Source: Adiantum capillus-veneris
Lineage: Eukaryota > Streptophyta > Polypodiopsida > Polypodiales > Pteridaceae
DNA length: 64,000 bases
NCBI GenBank assembly: GCA_014529385.2
Contig: CM043965.1
Span: 62,577,933 to 62,641,932, forward strand
Direction of reading: 5' to 3'
The stretch's first letter is position 1. Each line of letters starts with the position of its first letter. The notes under the pieces are model-generated. The model worked only from the letters and a program-made list of their open reading frames with translations, was not told the DNA's origin and made no database searches. A program made the position numbers and the translations under genes. This document shows, one piece after another, positions 1 to 9,988 of the stretch.

Positions 1-604
1 AGGCTGTTCCTTTGCCTTTGTCCATTGTCTTTCTATTGGTTTCTTCAGTAAGCAGACTTCCTTCTACGCCTGCTATGTTCAAACCATCTGGAGGTGCAGA
101 ATTACTCAAAGCTGTGCGAAAAGTGTCCCAACTTTCCGGCAATGTGATCAACAGGAACATAGCTCTAACAGGTTCATCAAACTTGACACCTTGAGCTGAC
201 AACTGACTGTAGATTGTGTTGAATTCATTCATATGATTGGACATAGGTGTCCCTTCTTTCATCTTCAAATCAACAAGCTTCTTAAGCCAGTATACCTGTG
301 AAGCTACACTCTGCTTCTCATAAAGATCACTCAGCTTTAACCATGCTTGATAAGCCGACATCTCGTCTGCTACATTGAAGTAAACGCTTTCTGCCAAAGT
401 CAGCATAATGGTAGAAAGTGCCAATTCATCCATTTCACTCCATTCATCTTGGTCCATATCTTCTGGTTTTATCCCTTTGAGCTTTATAGGTTTTATCTGC
501 TTCTTTTGTACCAACACGTGCCAAATCTGCTTCTTCCACAATGGAAAATTGGTTCCATCCAGCTTCTTGATATTGTAAAGAGCAGTGTCCTGTGATCCAG
601 CCAT
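1..604 (-). CDS. gag: Copia Gag (UBN2-type), N-terminal 201 codons, open at window edge
   Basis: The ATG at 604-602 opens an uninterrupted frame to base 1. The protein begins MAGSQDTALYNIKKLDGTNF and carries the copia Gag signature: an F-x-x-W block near the N terminus (NFPLWKKQIWHVL), then L-A-L-S-T-I around residue 65, an A-W-x-x-L-x-x-L-Y block near residue 90, and LPESW around 160. These match the UBN2/retrotran_gag family, which forms the cytoplasmic virus-like particle. The zinc knuckle and pol would lie further left, outside the window. No stops or frameshifts are seen, so this copy looks younger than most elements here. Confidence 0.9.
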   Translation of the reverse strand, partial: MAGSQDTALYNIKKLDGTNFPLWKKQIWHVLVQKKQIKPIKLKGIKPEDMDQDEWSEMDELALSTIMLTLAESVYFNVADEMSAYQAWLKLSDLYEKQSVASQVYWLKKLVDLKMKEGTPMSNHMNEFNTIYSQLSAQGVKFDEPVRAMFLLITLPESWDTFRTALSNSAPPDGLNIAGVEGSLLTEETNRKTMDKGKGTA

Positions 605-630
605 AGCTACGCTTCACAGTGGTTTACTTT

Positions 631-754
631 CCTGGGAAAAATTCGGCAGAGTTTCCCCTGTAAACTGACCTCTGAACCAATATCAACCTGTCAAATGAAC
701 CAAAAAAGCTTCAGATTCTGCATAAATTTCGGCAGAGTCTCCTTTGTAAAATGG
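631..754 (-). promoter_or_regulatory. Repeated leader motif of copia elements
   Basis: Two similar blocks lie just upstream of gag, at 631-665 and 728-754. Both contain TTCGGCAGAGT followed by a pyrimidine run and TGTAAA on the plus strand. The first is preceded by CCTGGGAAAA. A close relative occurs in the leader of Copia-D at 56485-56523. A role in packaging or translation is inference; the repetition and conservation are directly visible. Confidence 0.5.
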
Positions 755-1689
755 CTCTGGTGTACTCAAAAACAGACCAAAACACAGCTCAAAAACATTG
801 TCTCTCTGACACTGTAAGCTGCAGGTAAACCTGTCCTGCACCTGTACTGTCTCTGACTGTCCTGTCACTATCCTGTAAGCATAGACTGCGACAATGCCTC
901 AACGGCAGTAAAGCAAAGATGCAATCCCAACTGTCTAACTCACAATCAATACATCCTAGCTGCCTATCTAAGGGTGCTCGAGGGATCGCTCCAAGACCTG
1001 TATCACCGAAAGGATCTCAACATTCGAGAATCCCCCAGCTCAATAAAACCTCACTCAACCCTCAACAAAGGCTGCAGTAGATCTGACAGTATATAGACTT
1101 CCCACAAAGTCATACATCCATAAATTTCCCACTGTATGTTGTAACCGCTGCGGCGGTTGTTTGCTGTGTGACTCACAGCCAGCAAACCCTCAACAGACAT
1201 ACATCATCTCTAACAATACATCCCATGTGGAAGTACCTGCAATGTCAGGATGAAATCTGGAATATCAAGCAACAAACACAAGCTACCTGATGAACTAGTG
1301 GATGTCGCCTACAGACTGTGTGTAGATGCGCCCGTGTCGTATGTGACACGCCTCCAAGAACTGTGAGCCGTCCTTCGATGTGTAGACAGCCACAAATCAA
1401 CACTCTGGGAGTGTCGATATCCTCAGCACCTGTAGTCGTAGGCCGAAAAAACCCCAAATTTGCAGAGTCGAATCTGCACCCGCCAAGACCACGTAGTCGA
1501 AAATGGCCTGCGCAGACCTTTGTCGAAGCCGAATGGTGGCCGAGATGACCTCAGAATGAAAATCTGAGAACACAGAGCCCTTCGACCGATCCCACAGGAT
1601 TTGGGGCCGTGTCTTCGCCTGTCGAATTTCACTCCAATCTGAGCTGGTGACTCTAGCCTCCTGCAGTGCTGCCCCGAGCCTCGATCTGA

Positions 1690-1701
1690 GCTCTGATACC
1701 A
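1690..1701 (-). other. Primer-binding site of Copia-A
   Basis: On the minus strand this reads TGGTATCAGAGC, the exact complement of the 3' end of initiator methionine tRNA used by most plant copia elements. It lies two bases inside the LTR end at 1704. Confidence 0.9.
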
Positions 1702-1703
1702 GT

Positions 1704-1895
1704 TGAAGGAGTACGAGCGGAAGTGCGATGCGAGAGAGAGTGCGAGAAGAAGAGCACGACGATATGGTGAACTCGCTCTACTGTAATGTGTAGAGCATAG
1801 TGAGTTCTTATTAGGTTTTTACAAAAGAATATGTGTACATACCTAGCGGCCCGCCCACTTACCTGGGCGACCACATTGGGCTTTATACCCCAACA
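1704..1895 (-). repeat. 5' LTR of Copia-A (192 bp)
   Basis: On the plus strand it starts TGAAGGAGTACG and ends TATACCCCAACA, so both ends are TG...CA. The same terminal sequences (TGAAGG... and ...CCCCAACA) bound the LTRs of Copia-D at 49103 and 57301. The LTR interiors differ, so these are related but distinct families. Confidence 0.85.
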
Positions 1896-2529
1896 CAAGC
1901 CAAGGTTGAGGCCGCTAGGATGCCTATGCCATTATGCAACCTCCCATCTGATGATCCAAAGCTCGTAGCTGCGGTGCATGGGAGCATTGACTTGGATGCA
2001 AAGGGCAACAGGGAGGAGGACGACAAGGAGCAGGAGGTAAACTGTATCTTAATTTTCATGTTACTATTTTATCCTTAATTGTCTTTTTTCTCAACCTTCA
2101 TCGGTTTATGATAGGACGTCGTGATTTTGCTGCAAGGACGGGTGGCAAGCGGACGAGCTTTGGACCTCAAGCTTCCCTTGCGCATTACCTACGACAACTC
2201 CCCCCTAGCGATGTGGCCATTATCCATAAGGAATTTACTCCCCAAGCCTATTTTATGACTTGGTCATTGAAAGCTTTGAGCAAGTTTTGTGTTTGAGCAC
2301 CATTGCTCAAACTGCGCATCTTGTGTTCCTAGTGCGTAGATCCCTTGTATACACAGCGTTTGGCACTGGCTTCCATGGTAAAGTGCTTGCCCAGATAGGG
2401 ATACATGCTTCCATTGGCTCAACTGACCCAAAGGCCATAGCGCAGTCCCTCTTGACTAGGGAGTTGCCTTACGCGCAAGATAGGCGCCAGGAAATGGTCA
2501 AGAAAATTATGAACTCCTCATATACATGA
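1896..2529 (+). pseudogene. Unidentified gene fragment, possibly two or three exons
   Basis: Open stretches with protein-like composition run in series from 1896 to a TGA at 2527. The first includes NLPSDDPKLVAAVHGSIDL and an acidic run, and could end at a GT after an acidic codon run near 2036. A pyrimidine-rich stretch and AG near 2114 could begin the next exon. A last stretch (2260-2529) includes AFGTGFHGKVLAQIG and TRELPYAQDRRQEMVKK. An in-frame TGA separates the second and third parts. I do not recognise the family. Copia-A may have inserted into it, since its LTR ends at 1895. Confidence 0.3.
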
Positions 2530-2746
2530 TGTAAAATGACCGTTTTGGACGTAATAAAAAATATTCGGAATTGTCTCTCTATCTTGCAAATTCTTCTAAA
2601 TGTGATTTGTCAATCTTGAAAATTGTTGTAATTGGTGATATGTTTCAATAAGCTGTCTTTTTTGCTTAAAGTAGCAACACAACGGAAGTTGGATGCACAT
2701 GATACTGGGGAAAGTATAAAACACATTTGAGTGAGAAGTGGTTTCT

Positions 2747-3538
2747 CTAAAGTAATGATGCAAAACCAATTGCTTTCAGTAAATTTGTGTTATTTAAGTA
2801 TCCTAGGGGGTAGAGAAGCCTACCATGTGCAAAAAAAAAGGGTGGCCACAAGGGCGCGCAAATGGTCCATCCACCAGTTTTTGATGGCCCATTTGCGCGC
2901 CCTTGTGGCCACCCTTTTTTTGGCACCTTGTAGGCTTCTCTACCCCATAGGATACTTAATAAACACAAATTTACTGAAAGCAATTGGTTTTGCATCATTA
3001 CTTTAGATGGAGCCTTGTGGCCACCCTTTTTTTGTCAATTTCAGCATATGTTAACACTCAAGGACACTAGAAAAGGTGAAATAAACTCTGAATTTAAGTT
3101 TTCCAATGCACACTATCACCTGCTTTAGCTCTACCTAGTACACCCCTGCACCAAAAAGCCCAATTACATTGGACATTTGAAAAATCCAAATTAATGTTGC
3201 ATAGACACTTGGTTTCACAATATGTTAACTTTTTTGATATCCTATGGGGAATTCAAAGCTTGAAATTGTCAAAAAAAGGGTGGCCACAAGGCTCCATCTA
3301 AAGTAATAATGCAAAACCAATTGCTTTCAGTAAATTTGTGTTTTTTAAGTATCCTGGGGGATAGAGAATCCTACAGGTGCCAAAAAAAGGGTGGCCACAA
3401 GGGCACGCAAATGGGCCATCCAAAACTGGTGGATGGACCATTTGTGCGCCCTTGTGGCCACCCTTTTTTTTGCACCTGGTAGGCATCTCTACCGCCTAGG
3501 ATACTTAAAATACATAAATTAACTAAAAGCAATTCATT
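2747..3538. repeat. Foldback cluster: four copies of a ~125-bp unit in alternating orientation
   Basis: A unit containing CTAAAGTAATGATGCAAAAC, AAGTATCC and GGGTGGCCACAAGGG occurs forward at 2747-2871, inverted at 2883-3006, forward at 3298-3420 and inverted at 3432 to about 3530. Each forward/inverted pair is a near-perfect hairpin with a loop of about 10 bases. Between the pairs, 3007-3297 is bounded by its own 33-bp inverted repeats (3007-3041 and 3265-3297) carrying the same GGGTGGCCACAAGG core. The layout suggests foldback or MITE DNA transposons inserted into one another. No transposase is visible. Confidence 0.8.
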
Positions 3539-3642
3539 AACTGCACCAAGAGGCCCAATTACATTGGACATTTGAAAAACCTAATTTATTGTTGCATAGA
3601 CACCTGGTTTCACAATATGTTAACTTTTTTGATATCTTATGG
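3163..3642 (+). repeat. ~85-bp direct repeat around the second foldback pair
   Basis: The segment at 3163-3246 (CAATTACATTGGACATTTGA ... TTTTTTGATATC) recurs at 3556-3642 with about ten changes. One copy lies between the foldback pairs and the other just after the last unit. The cluster therefore includes a larger duplication as well as the hairpins. Confidence 0.75.
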
Positions 3643-3784
3643 GTAAACAGAACTTGAAATTGCAAAGTCATCTCATTACAAAGATAATAGACACAGTAGA
3701 CACAATTGTTGATCATATTGTCATTGCAAAGTCAAAACATTACAAAGATAAGGGTGTGCAATACAAAAAGAGGGGTAACTTCGG

Positions 3785-4681
3785 CTAATGCTCGAAGTCT
3801 CGTCGCAATCGACGTGCAAGATGCATATCTTTTGGCTGTATTGTCACTCGCTTTACATGAATGGCGCATAGGTTGGTATCTTCCAACACCGAAATAATGT
3901 GGGCCTCTGCAACTTCTTGAATAGCCTCTAGCGCTATTGCTTGCATTCTATACCGATTTCCATAGCTTTGAAGCACCTCCTTCACTGTGCGAGCAAAGGG
4001 GGCGCGTCGAATCAAAAGCTCTGCAGTCTTCTGGTAGTGGCGAATTTCTGCAAACGCCCTTGCTATTTTTCGACGCCGCTGCGGTTGTCTTGGGGGCACT
4101 TGTACATTTGCTGGTTGGCGGCATTTAGGCTTCTTGAAAAGCTTAGACTTGCGCATGTTTACATGCTTAGGGACTGGATCTGCAGCCTCTCCTGATTCAT
4201 CCTCTTCCCTTGGCTCCCGATCTTGTCCTGTGGGGAGAGATCCCTGGCCTCGAGGCAGTGTCTTCCCCCCAACGGGCACTCAGTGTGTGCACGGTATTTT
4301 AGCTTGCAGCCATGGTGGCTCACTCTCTGATTCAATGTCTGTATGGACCACCGGAGTCCTGGATGGTCCTACTTGTGATTGGTGGCGCAACGGCTCCTCC
4401 CTATCGGACTCTGTTGTTTGTTGGCCCTCTTCTTCTCTCCAGCGCTGGGCACATTGCTTCATTATTTTTCTAGGTGTTATATCTTGAGGATGTGGAGATT
4501 CAACAGCCGTCGATGACTCTAGTGCCCTACTACCATGCCCACTGCCAGAAGAGTTCCTCGAACGGCCAAGTGTTCGTGGCCGTTTTCTTGTGCCTTTAAG
4601 CCATGCCGGCTTCTCACATCCTTGGAGGGTGTTTTTGTTGGCAGGCGGATGCTCTTTCGCGGTTTGTTTGGTGCGCGCCAT
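3785..4681 (-). pseudogene. Histone H3-family variant with long N-terminal tail (CenH3-like or novel H3), one in-frame stop
   Basis: The frame opens at ATG 4681 with MARTKQTAKEHPP, the H3 amino terminus (Lys4 kept), and continues through a basic, Ser-rich tail. A single TGA at 4282-4280 follows residue 133. The same frame then runs to 3785 and encodes an H3 histone fold in its last ~95 residues: EIRHYQKTAELLIRRAPFAR, then QEVAEAHI, then EDTNLCAIHVKRVTI and PKDMHLARRL. Total length is about 298 codons against 136 for canonical H3; the fold is normal size, so the excess is all tail. Loop 1 has canonical H3 length rather than the longer loop usual in CenH3, yet alpha-1/alpha-2 residues diverge strongly from H3. 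There are no introns. It would act in chromatin if made. The stop makes it a likely pseudogene unless it is a sequencing error. Confidence 0.8.
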
Positions 4682-4739
4682 TTCGTATGGTAAGAGCTCA
4701 CCTGTTCTTAAGAAATGAGTGGTTTATGAGAGCATGCAA

Positions 4740-4769
4740 TATTTATAAGGGCCCATTTAAAAAGGGCCC
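4740..4769 (-). promoter_or_regulatory. TATA box and site II element upstream of the H3-like gene
   Basis: On the minus strand TATAAATA lies at 4747-4740, about 60 bases before the ATG at 4681. Immediately upstream, TGGGCCC forms one arm of a GGGCCC inverted repeat (4749-4769). TGGGCC is the plant site II motif known from promoters of proliferation genes such as PCNA and ribosomal proteins. The spacing fits a short-leader histone promoter. Confidence 0.6.
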
Positions 4770-4859
4770 TGTTTACACTAATTTTGAAAAAAAAAGCTAT
4801 TATTTTTTAAATAAACATGTCGCTAAGAGTTGGACTCTGCGTTCACGTGTAGCGACTCA

Positions 4860-7798
4860 CCCAGAATCCACTTTGATCCTTGTCGTACTCTGCATCACCG
4901 CCATGCAACATGCTTGGCGGGACCTTGCGACATTTGCCTCTTGTTGCTATGCTCTTGATGACTCCATTTTCGCACTTCAATAGTAATCTTGGATTGTCGC
5001 GCACGCTCCATTATGAGCTTACGAGCAAATGTTGTGCGAAAAAATCAGTTGAACATCTCCTCCAAATAATTGGATTGCACCATTCCACCACCATGTCGAG
5101 TATTTTTTAAGTACACTCCCCTTGCTCGATAATGGGACTTCTCCATGCCTTGAGTGCTAAAAATTTCAAGCGATCCATACTTGTGCATAAAAAATGCACC
5201 ATGCGCAAACAAGATATGAAGCTCACATGAGTAAACGATCCACATTATTCAATAAAAACAATCCCTTGTAATAAATACACCACATAACATGGCTTACCAT
5301 GTAATGTGTGATGTTACTTTCACCACAAGAAAGGGTGAAGACCTTGGTAAAATCCGCCAAGGCTTCTTGAAATGATTGGCGTTGTTCTTCTGTTGTGCTG
5401 TTAAGGCCCATAAGCTTGACCATTGTATCAAAATGTGCCCAAACTTACTTGCGCTTGTTTGCAAGCTCGCCATTTGAATCATTGTTAGTAGTAGCTTTGC
5501 ATAACTCCTTCCAAAGCTCCCAAAGGTTACCTGCCTGTTGGTTGGAGCTGTTTTGAGCATCATATTGACTTGGCTTTCCTTGGGAAACTTTCTTCAAAAA
5601 TTGTATAGCTTTTTGTCCACTCATTGACACTTGTTGAGCAATTTTATGGGCCTCCCCTGTGTTCTTTGCAGCAACGATAGACACATTTCTACCGTGACAG
5701 CCAATGGAATTCAAGAGTACCTCCACTCTTTCAATCGCTTCTTGGGACTTTTCCAATGGTTTCATTGTGAAAGCATAGTCAATGTGGAGCTTCAATAGCC
5801 TATCAAAAATGCGTATGAATGCGTATAATGTACAAAAATGTACATTCGATAGAGGAAATGGAAAGATTGGATTCCAAACGTGGTCCTTTTGATCACGGTC
5901 TGGGGCATTGAGCATGGGACATCTCAGAATAGACGCTTCCCATTCTCTACCTTCATCTCCGACATCACAAAAATCTAACCCTTGTTCTCCATGCCCTTGC
6001 CATGGAAGCATGGAACCGACCTTTGCAGTGCTCTTATCTGATTTTTGTCCCATTAGGTTTGTACCCTCGAGTGCAAAATGGACAAGGCATGAGAGAAAGC
6101 CCCTTGTTTGCAGCCAAACAAACACTTTATGGTCTTCAAATCCCCACCTAAGTGCCACTCCATATCATAACTACCAAAACCCTCAATCTCCAACTTCTGA
6201 CCTGCAATTTGGGAGTGTACTACTTCTGTGATCCATGGAGTTCTCTCAAAAATCCATGAAAGTACTCCATTGGTCTCTTTGGGCACCTCAATAGCACCCA
6301 ACCACCAAATGTATTTCTTTGATTGCACGCTAAAAGATGGGGTGGGAGATGGCTCGATTGAATCCCTTCGCTTGGTTTGCAAAAGGGCCTTGTTCATTAG
6401 AGTGACACTTAGCCTCTCTAACCTTCGGCCTTTCACTATTTGACACTCATTGAGTTTCACCACAAAAGCGACCTTCGTGCCAAGCACTACAAAATAAATA
6501 GTGCCAAGACCTTAAACTTCAGAGTCTTTGATAAGAACAATACCAAAGAAAAACGTAAAGTGTGTCACCTTCTTCAGGTAACTCGTAAAATCTAAGAATG
6601 GCTTGTTGAAGCCTTCTAAGATCCATAAAAATATTGTTCCACATTGTGTAAGGAAAGCCCTTCTTTGAAGGTTTTATGGATTGTTTCTTACCTTTTCCCC
6701 TTGTCTTTGTTGCGCACGAAGCATAAAGAGAAGTTGGCATTGTGTCCTCAATGTGTAGGTATATCCCAATGCGGGAGAACAAATCTTTGTTTGTGGCCTT
6801 CTTTGCGAGGTTGACCTTGTGAGGAACGGGAAATAGGTTTTCCACAATGCCATGCTCTTTGAGGGCATCCTTTAGGAGTTGGAAAATAGCCTAATAGGCT
6901 TTGGTGCTGATTCCAGCCTCACCACAAGCTTGTTGCACGTCATCATCACTTACCACATTTCTCAATTCACACATAAGGTCCTTGGTGATTGCATCCTTAA
7001 TGTGATTACCTCCAGGTGATGTAAGATAGAAATCACATCCTGGGTATTGAGACAACTAGTGACAAGGTTGACTTGATCATCTTGGCTTGTTCCACCGCAT
7101 GCCTCCTGGATGAAGTTTCTAGCAACAAATAAAAATAAATGTTAGAAAATAGTGTGAAGTAAGAATGCATCATGCAAGTAAAGACCAAATCACCTTGTGG
7201 CTGTAACTCGTCGTTTTCGTGCTCCTCCCGAATATGCAAGAGTTTCGATGGATGAATACGTGTGTTTGCGTTCCCTTGCACCAAGGGGTGTTTCTTTCAA
7301 GTATGTGATGGTGTTGGCAAGCTTTTTAATGTGGGACTCCTTTTCTTGCATTTGTTGTTCAAGAGTTTTAACCACCCTCTCCAAAGAGGCAACACTCTCT
7401 TGTAATGCCGTCGTCTTGAGGTGAAGAGCTTGACATTCGTGCATCCACATATGCAAAGAGGCACCTGCACCCATACACAACCGCGTACAATAGCCTAACA
7501 AGCCTGCTTCTCCCCTCCCAAGAAATTGAAGAAATATCAAAAGGCTATTAAAAGATGGAAGGAAGCGGCTTATAGGATCGTAAGGATACAAATTTCCATC
7601 CACCCAAATGTCAACATTGGTCTCACAAGCGGTGAGACATTCATGTGATGACCTTTGATCACCCTCACTAGCGGTATTTGGTGCAAACGTCGTGGGTAAG
7701 CGAATAAGTATGCTTTTGGTGTGTGGAGTACGTGGTGGTGGAAGCAAACCATTTGTGATGTCCGTGAGCACCATGGAATCTGTTGAGTGATGAAGCAA
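4860..7798 (-). pseudogene. Decayed multi-exon gene of unknown family
   Basis: Reading leftward from ATG 7798, the first segment (7798-7191) encodes about 200 residues with a coiled coil near residues 125-165 (ESVASLERVVKTLEQQMQEK) and a possible donor (AAG|GTGATT) at its end. Further protein-like segments lie at 7020-6519, 6487-5445, 5423-5294 and 5245-4860. The last includes KYGSLEIFSTQGMEKSHYRA followed by an HGGG block. Splice-like AG sites occur between segments, but in-frame stops are also present (TAG near 6890, TGA near 5043). The gene lies on the same strand as the H3-like gene and about 180 bases upstream of its ATG. I cannot name the family; a mobile-element or ancient viral origin is possible but unproven. 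Confidence 0.5.
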
Positions 7799-7808
7799 AT
7801 AATGAAAA

Positions 7809-7955
7809 GATAGAGGGGGAGGGGTAGGGAGATTGAGGAAGATGGGAGGAGAGAAGGAGGGATGGGGGGGAGGGAGAGATTGGGAAGGAGGAGGAAGGTA
7901 GAGGCAGGCAGGGAGAGGAGAGGGAGGAGGGAGGAGGAGAAAAGAACAAAGTGTT
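7809..7955 (-). promoter_or_regulatory. Pyrimidine-rich leader/promoter tract of the minus-strand gene
   Basis: Almost 150 bases are pure purine on the plus strand (GGGAGGAGA-type), hence CT-rich on the minus strand, just upstream of the ATG at 7798. CT-rich stretches are common in plant 5' leaders and core promoters. The G runs (7866-7872) could also form triplex or quadruplex structures. Confidence 0.4.
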
Positions 7956-8368
7956 TTTTACTTTTTGGGGGAAAAGATTTTTGAAAAAATGGACTTTCTA
8001 AGCTTGTGGATTAAAAAATGGGTCAAAAAATGATTTTTGGATATGTATATATGTTGGGAAGGAGTTTTAAGTAAAAAATAAGTAAAAACAAAATTTTTAA
8101 AAAAATAATCAAATTTTGACTCTTAGTGACTCACGTTTTTGCTGATGTGGTCACACCCCTATGCTTCCTTCACTTTAAAAAAAGCTAGAGAGAGAAAGTA
8201 ACCCCTTAGGTCCACATCTTACATTTGTCTAAAAAAAAGAAAAGAAAAGCCTACTCAAAACTACCTTCTTCAATACCCTTGCTCCCATTACCCCACACAA
8301 CATTAGCCTTAATCCCTAAAAATTAGGATTCCTTACAAGACCCATGCAAGGTTCATACTTCCCCTAAT

Positions 8369-8697
8369 GAGATGTCCTACAATCCACAATGGGTGCTACT
8401 AATGTGGAGGATCAAGAACAAGGAGTTTGTGAGGTCATCCATAGGGTCATTGAGCTAGAGAGACAGAACAAGGGGATCAACATGACTTCAATGGGTCTCA
8501 TGAGATTCTTGGATACAGGAAAGGCTAAACAACCGACCTTATCGCAAATGGAGACTCCCTCGGTAAGTCCGATGAATCCCCCATATGTTGTTTCGCCAAG
8601 GGTCTCGGTGCAATCTAAGCCCACAAGTGATAGCTTTACCTTTCCAGGTCTAGATCATTTTTTTCCTAATGAAACCACGGCTACCATGCCTACCCCA
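8369..8697 (+). pseudogene. Orphan gag fragment of the Gypsy-2 family
   Basis: About 330 bases match Gypsy-2a gag at 35290-35610, beginning GATGTCCTACAATCCACAAT and encoding VCEVIHRVIELERQNKG and LMRFLDTGKAKQPTLSQME as in that element. Similarity fades after about 8697. No LTR adjoins it, so it is a detached piece of an older copy. Confidence 0.8.
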
Positions 8698-9027
8698 ATG
8701 ATGGGCATGCCGAGAAACACGCCATGGACCTCATGCGTTAGTAAAGCACCACTACATGGTAGCTCAATGCGTGCAATAGTAAACTACAAGTGTGTACCAA
8801 TCGTATACGGTCTTTAATGAAGCTAACCCTAAGGTCTTTAAGCTCCATTGGCTAGCCCTGCTCTTTGACAGACCGTCTCTCATTTGGACCCCTTTACCAT
8901 TAGCCCCGTGTTGAGATAGACCCGTAAGCACATGTCTATATTCTAACCCTTGTTTTCGTCTATTTTCCCACATTAAGTGATTAGTTTAATATGAGAAAAT
9001 CATTTGGGTTGGTTAGATATTAGATTT

Positions 9028-9031
<4 letters not shown>

Positions 9032-9107
<76 letters not shown>
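9032..9107. repeat. (CT)n microsatellite
   Basis: About 38 uninterrupted CT units. ORFs reading Leu-Ser repeats through it are artefacts. Confidence 0.97.
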
Positions 9108-9109
<2 letters not shown>

Positions 9110-9270
9110 AGAGTGCGTATGGAGACAGGCTATCGCATCGCATCTGCTAGAAATAACATGATAAACAAAGACAATAAAAGTAAACAAAACAAGGTATACA
9201 AAACAAATTACATGGGTTTCTTGGTTTAAGGGAATACCTGCGCTGTCTCTCTGTGTGTTTACAAGAATAC

Positions 9271-9909
<639 letters not shown>

Positions 9910-9988
9910 TTTTGGTGATCACAGTGGCTAGAGCTGTTGCTCGTTGACCAGAAAACTCCTCTTCCAATTTGAGTTTTCAGCTGCAGTG

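Larger units (their letters stand above)
1..1895 (-). mobile_element. Copia-A, 5' end of a Ty1/copia retrotransposon
   Basis: Reading leftward this is LTR (1895-1704), primer site (1701-1690), a leader of about 1.1 kb and then gag, which runs off the window at base 1. This order is that of a copia element on the minus strand. The LTR is short (192 bp) and has TG...CA ends. Its target duplication cannot be checked because the 3' LTR lies outside the window. Confidence 0.88.

Noticed and set aside
2731-3571. Similar ORFs on both strands of 2731-3571
   Set aside because: They arise because the DNA is an inverted repeat; both strands read almost the same sequence.
4280-4282. TGA in the H3-like gene as a programmed readthrough or selenocysteine codon
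   Set aside because: No structural signal is visible, and neighbouring genes carry similar isolated stops; decay or error is simpler.
9029-9107. ORFs reading long Leu-Ser, Arg-Glu or Thr-His repeats (also at 9271-9474, 33036-33317, 43025-43325)
   Set aside because: They are translations of CT/GA/TG microsatellites in various frames.
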